A DNA stretch of 64,000 bases from Undaria pinnatifida (taxonomy: Eukaryota > Sar > Phaeophyceae > Laminariales > Alariaceae): contig JABAKD010000007.1 in NCBI GenBank assembly GCA_012845835.1, positions 13,884,842 to 13,948,841 of the forward strand, given 5' to 3'. Shown here piece after piece: positions 54,492-64,000 of the stretch (position 1 is the first letter of the stretch; the number at the start of each line of letters is the position of its first letter). The notes under the pieces were generated by a model that saw only the letters and a list, made by a program, of their open reading frames with translations, searched no databases and was not told where the DNA came from. A program made the translations under genes and the position numbers.

Positions 54492-55079
54492 ATGTGTTCA
54501 AAATGTGGTGTGACAAAATACGAAAAACGGAACCTCGACTCGGTGTTGAAATATTCTCGATTTTCATCCGGCGGTGGGTGCCTATGTTTACAATGGCACA
54601 TGTTTACGCCAGATATAACTGTTTCCCCCTGCCGCTTGCTCGCGTGCCCTTCTTACAGCCCTACAGTAATGTCTAGCCTGCAGGAACACAGCCCCTGGGG
54701 TATGGTAATGGGCGATGCTGGCATGCACCACCACCCCACCGAGTATATAGCCTGGCATATTCGAACTAGCGAAGGAGAGACCGCTACCTCGTACGATCCC
54801 AAAGTCCATCCTCATGTTCTGGAAGAGCCAGCGTCAGCTGTGTGTCCTGCGTACCTTGCGGCAACGGGAGATCTGGTGGAGGCAGCTCAGACCTGCCGGC
54901 GGCCGCATGCGTTAGGTGGCAGTGACGAAATCGTGTACATCTCATCGAACAGGTACATGGGCATGCGTCGTTGCTGTCGGAAACGTCTAGGTGGAAACTG
55001 CAGCCGTACGAGTATATGGGTGAAACGTTCTTGGATTAAACAATATATAACGGACGGGGCTAAGGAAATCCGTATGTAG
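54492..55079 (+). CDS. Unknown coding-like segment, copy 2 of a duplication
   Basis: A frame of 195 codons. The central part (SPTVMSSLQEHSPWGMVMGD, GMHHHPTEYIAWH, GETATSYDPKVHPHVLEE) matches copy 1. It then continues with AYLAATGDLVEAAQTCRR and EIVYISSN, followed by a donor-like AACAG|GTACAT at about 54951. The first 35 codons look less protein-like, so the true exon may begin after TTCTTACAG near 54658 or earlier. The His cluster GMHHHPT could bind metal, but that is speculation. Unknown function. Confidence 0.5.
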   Translation: MCSKCGVTKYEKRNLDSVLKYSRFSSGGGCLCLQWHMFTPDITVSPCRLLACPSYSPTVMSSLQEHSPWGMVMGDAGMHHHPTEYIAWHIRTSEGETATSYDPKVHPHVLEEPASAVCPAYLAATGDLVEAAQTCRRPHALGGSDEIVYISSNRYMGMRRCCRKRLGGNCSRTSIWVKRSWIKQYITDGAKEIRM

Positions 55080-55256
55080 TCGAAGCACCCTGCAGCACTA
55101 ATGTGTACGGTGCCATTCATTTTTGTACTATTAATAACTGATTTTCACTTTCCCACCCAGCGACGCATGATACGGCGGAGCTTCATACTTGTTAATCTGA
55201 GACTCGTCGCGTGAAGAACTTTATCCCTCGCCCAAGTGCCGAAGTGTATAAATGAA

Positions 55257-55310
55257 GATAAACCAACGTGTACAACCCGATCTAGAATCCCGTGGCATAG
55301 CGTGATATAG

Positions 55311-55362
<52 letters not shown>

Positions 55363-55460
55363 CTATAGCATGTATGGATAAACCAACGTGTACAACCCGA
55401 TCAAGAATCCCGTGGCATAGCGTGACATAGCGATATATAGGTCTATAGTATGTATGGCAT
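55257..55460. repeat. Tandem duplication with an AT microsatellite in the first unit
   Basis: ATAAACCAACGTGTACAACC to GGCATAGCGTGA.ATAGCG appears at 55257 and again at 55377 with one or two differences. Unit 1 carries about 45 bases of AT repeats that unit 2 lacks. Confidence 0.9.
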
Positions 55461-55539
55461 GTATAGTATGTATAGTATGTATATATTTATAGCATATATA
55501 GTTCAACTCCAAAGCTACATGGGCGGGGTATGTTGATTT

Positions 55540-55690
55540 TTTGTATTTTTGTTGAAAATGCTCGGGGGCACTTGCGCGAGTGACCTCCCTGTTCCTTGCG
55601 GTGATGATTTTTGGCGCTGTTTAACTTTTCGATGTCAATCCCCAAGTGGATAGTTAGCTACGATGCGCCAAAAACAATGCCTAACTTGTG
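55540..55690. repeat. M2 element with clear core
   Basis: GGCACTTGCGCGAGTGACCTCC at about 55565 is followed by TGATTTTTGGCGCTGTTT. CAAAGCTACATGG upstream and GTTAGCTACGATG downstream may be short TIRs. Confidence 0.6.
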
Positions 55691-55737
55691 TTTGTCAGTA
55701 GAATACAGGGCCAACCGTGTGCGCATGATATGGTAGT

Positions 55738-55795
55738 ATGTATGGTATGATATGATATGATATGATATGATATGATATGATATGATGTGATATTA
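55738..55795. repeat. ATATG microsatellite
   Basis: GATAT pentamers for about 50 bases, ending just before the R1 copy. Confidence 0.9.
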
Positions 55796-55799
55796 AATT

Positions 55800-56170
55800 A
55801 AATTATAAAAATTAAAATACACTCCAGCTGTGAGATCGAATATGTTTTTCGAGACTCATCTTTGCAAGATGTGTGTGATACTCCGATCGCGCGTATTACG
55901 GGTTGTGTGTCCTCATTAAGGATATAGGTCGGCGACTCCCCTTGCAGCTACAGTGTAGCTATCAGGGTCAACAGGGTGAAGTTACGCAGTCTGTGCGCGG
56001 AAACTATAAAACCCGTTTTTGAGGGGGACAAAATCTGACAGCTTCGGAAGAAAATGCATCAATTTATCACGCGAATCCTGTAAGTCGAATATCCGGTGAG
56101 GGGGGGGCGGCATTTTGAAGAACGTGGGGGCCTGGTTGTGATCAAAAGGGGCGGGGGTGGGGGGGGGGGG
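55800..56170 (-). repeat. R1 dispersed repeat, well preserved
   Basis: The minus strand carries the full single module, ending at CAGCTGGAGTGTATTTTAAT. It contains the inverted repeat AGCTACACTGTAGCT and, at the other edge, the G-rich tract (56150-56173 on the plus strand). It is among the copies closest to consensus. Confidence 0.9.
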
Positions 56171-56173
56171 GGG

Positions 56174-56510
56174 ATCTTATGATATGATAGGACATGATAT
56201 GATATGGTAGGACATTATATGATATGATATCATATGATATCATATGATATGATATGACATATGTGATATAACAAATATCATATATATATGATATGAGATG
56301 ATATAACAGGACATGATAAAATATGATACGATATGATATGATATGATAGCTCAGACGCGGCAGTGAAAAAGAGGTTATATAATAACATCGTCACAACACC
56401 GTCATAAAATCATCATCATAACATCACAAATCGCCATAACATCGTCATTTCATATCATAACACCAAAATAAAACACAATGATATTATCATCATAAATCAT
56501 CATTACACCC
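56174..56510. repeat. ATATGAT and CATCATAAC microsatellites
   Basis: ATATGAT-type repeats to about 56350, then ATCATCATAACATC repeats to about 56500. The latter are followed by CCCCCCTTCTAATACCGCAG, the M2-type flank also seen at 30570. Confidence 0.9.
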
Positions 56511-56519
56511 CCCCTTCTA

Positions 56520-57860
56520 ATACCGCAGCCTCCATAAAAATCGCATCCGAAATCAAGAAGACATACAAAAAAATCTGGGTACGCGAGCCCCGTTACCCGA
56601 AATTTGAAAAAATGGCAACAAGAATGCTACGCCCACCGCAGCACGCGGCTGGCACTTACTCTAACTACAAGGCTTGAATGGTTCAACTAAACAACGTCTA
56701 CCACACGGGGCTCAATAGCTACCCCTCGTGGTTTCATTACCGTTCATATTTGCACCCTTTGCGCTGTGTATGTTTAATTGAGTAGGGTGGTATTGAATTT
56801 AATGATGGTGCGAAATTTCCTTCGAGGCAAAGCAAGGCCAAGGGAGTGGGGCACTGTCGTCGCCGCCGCCCAAGGCAGCTTAACCGGCCACAACAACGTT
56901 ACATCTCAGTGAAAATGACGACGTCGAGTAGTTTAGCAAACATCCAAGCCGGTCGGCCCTCAATAACGTGTTCTAGGCACTTCTTGTTCTTCAGTGTCTA
57001 GTTCATTCGACGAGCAAAGTGTACGCCCGGTTCTTAGAAGATGTGCACACACACGCAAGCTGTGAGATCATTCCAATCACGGTTGCATACTGGTTTGTTT
57101 TCTATTGCGGCAACAAGCGGGTTTGAAGCGGGTGCAGTATTTGAACCGCACCGCTGTCAAAGCGCATCACGACGGGTCACATCAACGTAAGCCTCCGTTA
57201 AACGACGGCATTGCCTGACGGAGAACAAACAAAAAACTGAGGGCCCTCAACGCCTTTAGCGACTGCTTCTCCCTCATGTTTTACGGGTCCTACCGCATTG
57301 CTGGTATGTAAACAGTGGTTAACGTGGAAATATATATTCTTACTTGTAGTATGCCGTTCGTGCTGGAAAACAAATTTTGAGCAAAAATACCAAATCGCCC
57401 GCGCACGGCCACCGCAAGCACAAAATGCCCGCGACCGGTACCCAATATAAAGCGCCTCGTACAGCTCGCGCATTCAGCGATATGGTCTTCGTCGGACAGT
57501 TCTACAGATCAGGGTGACACACGCACAAACGTATTATTCAATGTAAGGTTACCCCTATGCACCCCGCGTTGATGAAACGTTTTTTATTTGCCGGGCAAAA
57601 ATGGGTCTCACAAACCAACCTCTCATCATGTTCCCATCACCACTCGCCCCCACGCAAGACCCGAGGTCCTTACATATCAATCTTCCGTCGTGCGTGAAAT
57701 CTCCTCCTGCAGCAAACGGACGTTTGGCTAGTGCAGTGTCGAAATCGCCGCCCTAAAGCCTCGTGACCGCTCGGAGCCAGGTGTCAAAAACTGCAAACGA
57801 CACAAATATATATCTTCCGCCCCTTTCCCATCACATTTGCGCCCCTCAACAACTGACATA
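56520..57860. other. No supported gene
   Basis: A minus frame at 57198-57473 (91 codons) is protein-like near YIGYRSRAFCACGGRARA, but no family or splice evidence supports it. No repeats recognised. Confidence 0.35.
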
Positions 57861-57864
57861 CTTC

Positions 57865-60800
57865 ATGTCACGGATGTTGCACCGTGTGCTAAACGTCCCT
57901 TGGCAGCAAAGGGATGTCAGGCGAATGCAGCATCGAAGCCGCCGCACGAGACATCACCACGGGACACATTGACTTAGGGCTGAGTGAGGGCGACGCACAC
58001 ACGTGGTTCAGCACTAATCCAAGTCTGACGGCTCTGAACGCGTTTCTGGATTACTTGTTCCTCATGGATTCGACGGCTATTGTTCGCACATCGTCGTCTT
58101 TTTCTGGCACCGTCGCCAGCATCAAGGGCTTGGACTGTCGGAGGAGGGCCTACGACACGCTCCCTGGACGTGAGATTTATTTATGCCTACCTTGGGACTG
58201 CAGAGGATGATAGGGACGCATAGACGGATGGAGAGGAGCACTACGGTCAAAGACTCGTTGCCATAGGAGCTTGTGGTTGGTAGTCAACCCAAACCCGCAC
58301 CGAGGGCCGTGTTGAATGACGACGAACGCTCGCAATCTAAAACGGGGTTGGACGGTTCCGAGACGGTTGCCTGGACGGGTGATATACCTGTGTTTGCCTT
58401 GGGACTGTAGAAAATTTCGCGAAGGATGCAAATTTCGCAAGGCTAAGGGCTATATATTTTGTGGTGCCCAGATTGAGGTGTTTGGAAAAAAGCCTAAGGA
58501 GGCTTACGACACCCTTTGTCTGGACGATGTACACGTCGATGTTTTCTTTTGGACTGGAGAGAATGGGGGCGACAACAGAGATAGATAGATACATTTCGCC
58601 ATGAGAAACATGAGAAACTGGTGACCCGAACGTAGGTGGTACGAAAATGTTATGAGAAGGCTTCCGACACATGCCTCGACAGGTCATCGATCCATGTCTG
58701 CTTTGGAACTGCGGAGAATGGCAGCGACGATGCAAGGTGCTCTCGCGAGTAGTGTTTGGTGAGCCGAATAGACGTGGCAGGATGATGCCGTGAAAAGACT
58801 CAAGACACTTTGCCAGGAGGAACGGTTTATCATTGTTTCTCTGGAGCTGCACAATGAGATCCACGGGTCTGGTTCGGAGGGTATACCGGTACCGAGCGTA
58901 TTGTTGGTGGGTATCACGATTCGTACATTGGAACCTTGTTCGATGTGATTCAGACATGGTTGGAGAGCGTCTACGACATTTTTGAACTTCGGGTGTTGTG
59001 TACCTACGCATTGCTTGGGACCGCGGATGGTTATCCAAGGTGTGTGTGGTTCAGAGGGTTCGCCAGTACCGAGAGGACGGTTTGTCGCCTTTGGTTAACG
59101 GATGTCTGCCGAAATTGACGTCAGGTTGCTCTCACAAGCTTGCCTAGACTAAAGATGTGTCCATGTTTGCTGTGGGAGGGACTGCGGCGAATGATCCTGA
59201 CGCGTACTTGGGGACGCAACTTCATGTGTGACGGAAAGGGGACATATGGGATTGGTGGTCAAAAGTACTTGGGGACCTCAGTCCATGTCACACAAAAACG
59301 GCGCAACTAGTCCACGACGTTTTTGCCAGGGCGAGTGACACATCTGTGTGTGTCTTGGGAGTGCAGGTAATGATCGTTAGGGTGGCTTAGGAAAAGGTAT
59401 TATTGCGGTATCGAGACTTTTTTTTATAGTGATCACGATGGGCGCCCGAGATTCCGGGTGTAATTCATGCGAAAACCATGGAAGGAAGTCTCTACGAAGC
59501 CTTGTCTGGATGAATGATTCACCGTAGCTTGCTCGCCGTGGGATTGTTTACAAGGTAACACGAACTTCTGGTTGGGACGGTGTACCGGTGTCGAGGATAT
59601 GTTTGGTCGTGATAGCGATGAGCGTCTGCTGCGAAATGTTACAAACATGGTTGAAACATGTCGATGACACCCTGAACTGAACGGTGTGGGTATATCTTTG
59701 TTTGACTCATGTGCTGCGGGCAATGATCGTGATAATCGTTTAGCGTCTATCGTGGGAAGCTGTAGAACAACAGTCATAATAGCCGAACTAGGTCTTCGAC
59801 ATCCTGGCTGGAGGAGACACATCAATGTTGAATGCTGATCATGGAACAGTACGAAGCCAAAATGAGCACGATGAGTACTCGGTGGCGCCAATTAAATGTC
59901 TCGCAAGCACTTAGATAGCAGATAATCTCACGCCGCACGGAAGGCTGCATACGTTTTGGGCTTTACAGCGTATATAGTCTAGGACCATCTCATTTGCCGT
60001 CAGAACATCCCAGACACCTTGCCTGGAATAGTGACTATCTGGAGTCTGCACATATCGAGTAGCGATGAGCAATTCTTAATAAGTCGAAACATGCAACAAA
60101 GGGGGGGTCCAAGACCGGAATGCCGCGACGTATACGCACAAGGTCCTCGTTCGCGCATCGCCCTTGTTTTTCATTGCAATCGCCAACATCGAAGGGGTTG
60201 GATTGCCGCGAGAAACGCACCGCACCCCTGCCCATGTAGGTGATATACGGGATAGGGATTGATAACTTAATATAGATAGTGCCTGTGAAATGGTGTCGGC
60301 GCTCTCCAGAGAGCCCGTAGGATATCTTGGCACTATTGGGACTTTGGATTCCAACTCTCTAGATAGATGTATAGTAGCAGTAAGTTTATTGCGATTAGTA
60401 CCGGGTCCCTGACTATTAATAGTGCCAGAAGATTTGCTTTGTTCATATCAGTGTGTGGGGGCAGCCCATTGTATTTTTTTTGCCTTGGGATTGCGGACAA
60501 TGACGAGGATGCGGAGCATGGAAATAAGGTGTAGCTGGCAACGTGTGCCTGGTTGTTTTCAAAATTGGTGCTAGAACGTCTACGACACCTTGCCTGGAGA
60601 AGTGATTCACGTAATATGTCTCAAGACACCTGCGGCGACACCTTGCCTGGATGAGTGATGTGTACGAAACATAATATGTTTACATATATCTAGTGCCCCG
60701 CACTTTCGTCGCGGTTGGGATTGCAGGCAATGATTGGGGCGATTACTTATCGTGATACGACAATGCATCTTTAGGCATGTTATATATGAAAATAGGACAA

Positions 60801-61000
60801 TAGCTGCCGTTGAAAGAGTGGGGAATTTCTGTTTGCCGTCGGACGACAAACAATGGTTGCGATGCTGAGGTTCCTCGCAGGGGCTACTGGTGATATGAGT
60901 TGTTGTTTCGGGAAGCGTACAATGGTGTCAGCGGCACTTTGCCTGAACGACTGATTTATGTGTGTTTGTATTAGGACTGCAGACAACAGATTGGGGCCGG
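57865..61000 (+). repeat. Decayed tandem array, period about 140-210 bp
   Basis: The phrase TACGACACCTTGCCTGGACG, followed by GTGATT.ATGTGTGTTTGCC and TTGGGACTGCGGACAATGAT, recurs at least a dozen times. The TTGGGACTGC part stands near 58190, 58398, 58552, 58708, 59018, 59189, 59354, 59540, 60482, 60716 and 60971. Most spacings are 150-186 bp, with a mean around 165 in the regular part. Units are heavily diverged and sometimes lack half the phrase. Some frames repeat LPGR.IYLCLPWDCR, but most units do not keep it. I interpret this as an old satellite, possibly from a duplicated exon. Confidence 0.7.
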
Positions 61001-61238
61001 TATTATCGGCGACTCGATCGAAATTTAGGCGAAAGAAACAGCTCAACACGAGTTTATCTCGATCGCGTTTTCAAACCTGGTATGTAGGAAGAAAAACGTG
61101 CTGTCTGAATCGGCGTGGTTCTGCTCTCGCACGGACGCTCCTTGCCGAAAAACGTTTGTTGGAATTTATCAATGATGTACGTTACCGCCATCGGTAAGGG
61201 AAAACGTGTGCAATGAGGGCAGGTACGGTTGGGCGAAA

Positions 61239-61485
61239 GAGTCATCCCACGGTAGGGGTTGCATTTTCTGCGCCAAAATGTCGCTGGGCGATTGAATTCC
61301 TCATGTGAGGAACTGCCGGTCAATGAAGTAATTTCACGAATACTTTATTTTTTGGACTAAGGCATAGAAGCTTGGTCGGGTTTTGCAAACGAATGCCTTT
61401 GAAGTCATTTTTTGGGTGAGATATTGAATTCCTCATGTGAGGAAATCAGGGACTTTTGGGTGCAACCCCTACCGTGGGATGACTC
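61239..61485. mobile_element. M1 miniature element, best copy
   Basis: GAGTCATCCCACGGTAGGGG and the five following bases are perfectly inverted at 61461-61485, giving 25-bp TIRs. GAAA is duplicated directly outside both ends (61235-61238 and 61486-61489). The interior carries two copies of a palindromic GAATTCCTCATGTGAGGAA-like core and the AGGCATAGAAGCTTGGTCGG block shared with 48.4 kb. No coding capacity. Confidence 0.9.
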
Positions 61486-61826
61486 GAAAGACGGCGTGTT
61501 GTGCGCACTAAGGTTGTACTCGGCGCAACCACCTCGGGCACACACCCTTTTGTGCAGAGTTTGGGTCGGATATCGTATCGAACGTTGATATATCGCTCGA
61601 AAAAACATATATAACCAAACCGAAGAAATCGGTACTTGGAGAACTTTTTTCGAGATGGTTCTATAAACGACTTCATCACCACGACAACAATGAGAGAAGC
61701 CAAGCGTCCCCCAGGCGGCCAGGGAACAGGTAACAAAGCAACAGACTGCGGTACTTGAGGACTTTCCATGGGAAGCCCAACACCCTCTGGGTTGACCTCC
61801 ATATACGACATCATATACTAGGATGT

Positions 61827-62369
61827 TCAATGAATGTCCCTTGACAAGTGCCATACGGTGTCGCATGGGATATCCCATCTGAAATACCATTGGAAATCTC
61901 GCAAAAAATCTAACGGGATTCCATGGGACCTCCCATACAAAGTCCTATAGAAAGTCAGTCCCTTAGAGCATCTCAAGCCAGTCCCTTGGAACATCCCATA
62001 GGAAGTCCCATTGGATGTCCCAGAGGATGCCCCAATACGAAAGTTTATCCCGTGCAAAGTCGGATGCGACGTCTCACTGGACGAACAACACCATTTGGTG
62101 TGGGCCATCTTATAATCATACTGGCAGAGGGCCCTCGGCCCACGGTTTAAGCGAGTCGGCAGTGGCGAGCCTGCTGCAAACTCGCAACGAAGGAATGTTC
62201 CCTGCCGCTGTACCACTCGCGAAACAGCCTCAACTGTACCATCCTCCATAACGGGGAACGCCAACCAAACAGTACGTGCTTGAACACGTGCCCATGGTAA
62301 GAATGAAACAGTGACCGTTCCGGGCCGCGCCGAGGTGAAACGCACCCCTTTACGATCAGCCACAGACAC
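61827..62369 (-). CDS. Doubtful 180-codon frame, half repeat-derived
   Basis: The C-terminal half is translated from the TCCCAT-rich minisatellite at 61880-62050. The N-terminal half (RTVWLAFPVMEDGTVEAVSR) looks protein-like, but I recognise no domain. Length alone is not significant. Confidence 0.25.
   Translation of the reverse strand: MSVADRKGVRFTSARPGTVTVSFLPWARVQARTVWLAFPVMEDGTVEAVSRVVQRQGTFLRCEFAAGSPLPTRLNRGPRALCQYDYKMAHTKWCCSSSETSHPTLHGINFRIGASSGTSNGTSYGMFQGTGLRCSKGLTFYRTLYGRSHGIPLDFLRDFQWYFRWDIPCDTVWHLSRDIH
61880..62050. repeat. Degenerate minisatellite with TCCCAT and GGAA motifs
   Basis: Units like CATCCCATAGGAAGTCCCAT recur about eight times with roughly 20-bp spacing and many changes. 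Confidence 0.75.
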
Positions 62370-62449
62370 GTTCGCTCAAGTCGAACCGCGGACCGGAACC
62401 AGGTCAGCACGCTGGCGTCTTGCTGATGGGAGGTCACGCAGTCGACCTC

Positions 62450-64000
62450 TAACCAAACTCAGATTGCAGAGCTGTTAAACAGGAAGAATATACGTAAACG
62501 TTAAACACCGGCGAGGGAATCCCGAGGCACGCGGCAGCTAAAGCTCCGGGAGGGCTTGTGGTAGCCGCGCTTCCGGTCGATGACATGCAAATACAGTGAC
62601 ATTTCGGCAACCAGCGAGATATCTGTGCAAGCGACGATTCGACCACGGTAGTCACAAGAAGAGTCGTGGCGAAAGTAGCCCCTTTAGGGGCGGGCCGGGA
62701 CCGTGCACTACGGCATCGCACCCGTCGAAGCGCCGCTAAGCATTTATCAATGGCGCAGGGAAAGACTACATGGGGCTAGTAGAAATGCCTAACGACGCAG
62801 AAGAGAGCCGCGCACTAAACCTCTCCCTACCCGCGTCACCAGGGGGCGATCATGATGCATAAGATCTCGTTATTTAACTACATATTTGGAGACGCAAAAC
62901 ATAAATAACCATGGACGCGTGAACGCAGATAAAGACTCGGACAGGGTGTCCCGGGAACTAGGCGTGGGAGCGGCGCCCCCCAAGTGTTGGCCACACTCTA
63001 CTGTGTGAGTAGAGGAACGACTAGTAGTTGAATGTCTTTCGGTCGGTCAGGGTCGCCGGGGTACGGGGGAGTGGGATCGGCTGCGGTTGAACACGAAAAA
63101 TGTAGCACGCGCACCGAGTGAACAGATCCGGCAACCGACAAGCATGGACGATAGGCCGGAACAGGTAATCGGCGCGTTGGGGTTTGACACGTTGCGTCGT
63201 GCACAGACTTAAAGATACGGCCGTCCGTCACAAAAACCCATTACAAAATTCACGAAGAACGAGACGGACTCCGCTCAAAACGTGGTGTAATGCCGCGGGT
63301 TTGACTGTCCGTCCCAGTATATCCGTATAGTCAGTACATGGTGCAATCACAGGAATAGGCAGCAACTAGACAAGAGGCACCGAGAAAGACATGCGCCGGG
63401 TAGAGATACGCACGCCAGCGTCGGTCAGGGGAACGCGCAGATACGGTACGCGTCAGTATGAACCGCATAACAGCGTCGATATGATGGGTCTAACAAGCCG
63501 ATGGCATCGTTGGTGCACTCATCGTATAAATGTGGCGCACAGCGCACAACCAGCCGTATAATGTACTTCGCAGCATGTATGTACGCAGGTTCGGACGTAT
63601 CAACTTTTCATTGAGCGCTCCCTGTTGCGCGGCAAGGAATACACAGAGCAGACGAAATATTTCAGATCAAATTGAGAACCACTTTTGGGTAGCGACTTAG
63701 CTGGTACCTGGCCCCTTGAGGGGAGCATATACTGATTGTTGCGGGCATGAAAGCAGAAGCTCCTTTACTGCGCCGGGATCTGACTGCCGAGTATTCGACA
63801 TCGCCCCAAATCTCATCGGATGCAAACTTCGTGTCGTTTTCCTGGCGAAGTGCAGGTGCGGCACGAGAACCGGGGTTTATCGGTTTTTGTCACAGGTGCG
63901 GCTCAAGGCGGCGAAGACAATTTGTGAGAGAGCGGAAGTGCACCACCGCTCGAACCTGGCCCGGGAACGAGGTGGGGATTGAGTGGGACACCGGTCGGAG
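62450..64000. other. No supported gene or repeat
   Basis: Short frames only (for example 62449-62721 minus and 63716-63982 plus). Repeats characteristic of the rest of the window are absent, so this could be flanking unique DNA. Confidence 0.4.

Overview
This window looks like nuclear DNA from a eukaryote with a repeat-rich, gene-poor genome. There are no bacterial operons and no long uninterrupted host gene. I see microsatellites of many kinds, short transposons with terminal inverted repeats (TIRs) and target-site duplications (TSDs), tRNA-derived SINE-like pieces, a Ty3/gypsy chromodomain LTR element, and short coding-like segments bounded by AG...GT splice signals. The reverse transcriptase and integrase style of the LTR element recalls elements of oomycetes, brown algae and other stramenopiles. 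That is an impression from memory, not a search result, so I do not name a species.

Layout. 0-0.65 kb: a coding-like reading frame on the minus strand. 1.8-24.5 kb: dominated by one dispersed family (here R1, a composite unit with long C tracts), mixed with a CAA tract, a degraded Gln/Gly-rich coding-like tract, a triplicated block and an inverted pair of a second family (R2). 24.6-25.5 kb: a cluster of tRNA-like SINE pieces (S1). 26-36 kb: a palindrome-centred family (M2), an approximately 300-bp exon-like array, a repeated FD-motif exon module and two M3 miniature elements. 36.9-37.7 kb: a hAT-like miniature element with a perfect 8-bp TSD. 38.5-39.5 kb: five diverged exon-like repeats. 39.56-46.0 kb: the LTR element, minus strand, a fossil. 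46-49 kb: microsatellites and M1 miniature elements. 49.7-55.1 kb: the best host-exon candidates, some duplicated. 55.2-56.5 kb: AT-rich repeats and an R1 copy. 57.9-61.0 kb: a decayed tandem array with a period near 165 bp. 61.2-61.5 kb: the cleanest M1 element. 62.4-64 kb: nothing recognised.

I found no connected pathway, complex or operon. The most informative result is the transposon archaeology. M1 is a family with near-perfect TIRs, a 4-bp TSD, a palindromic core, and in one case a related unoccupied site elsewhere in the window. Host gene function could not be assigned to any segment. Family names R1, R2, M1, M2, M3, H1 and S1 are mine. All repeat alignments were made by eye.
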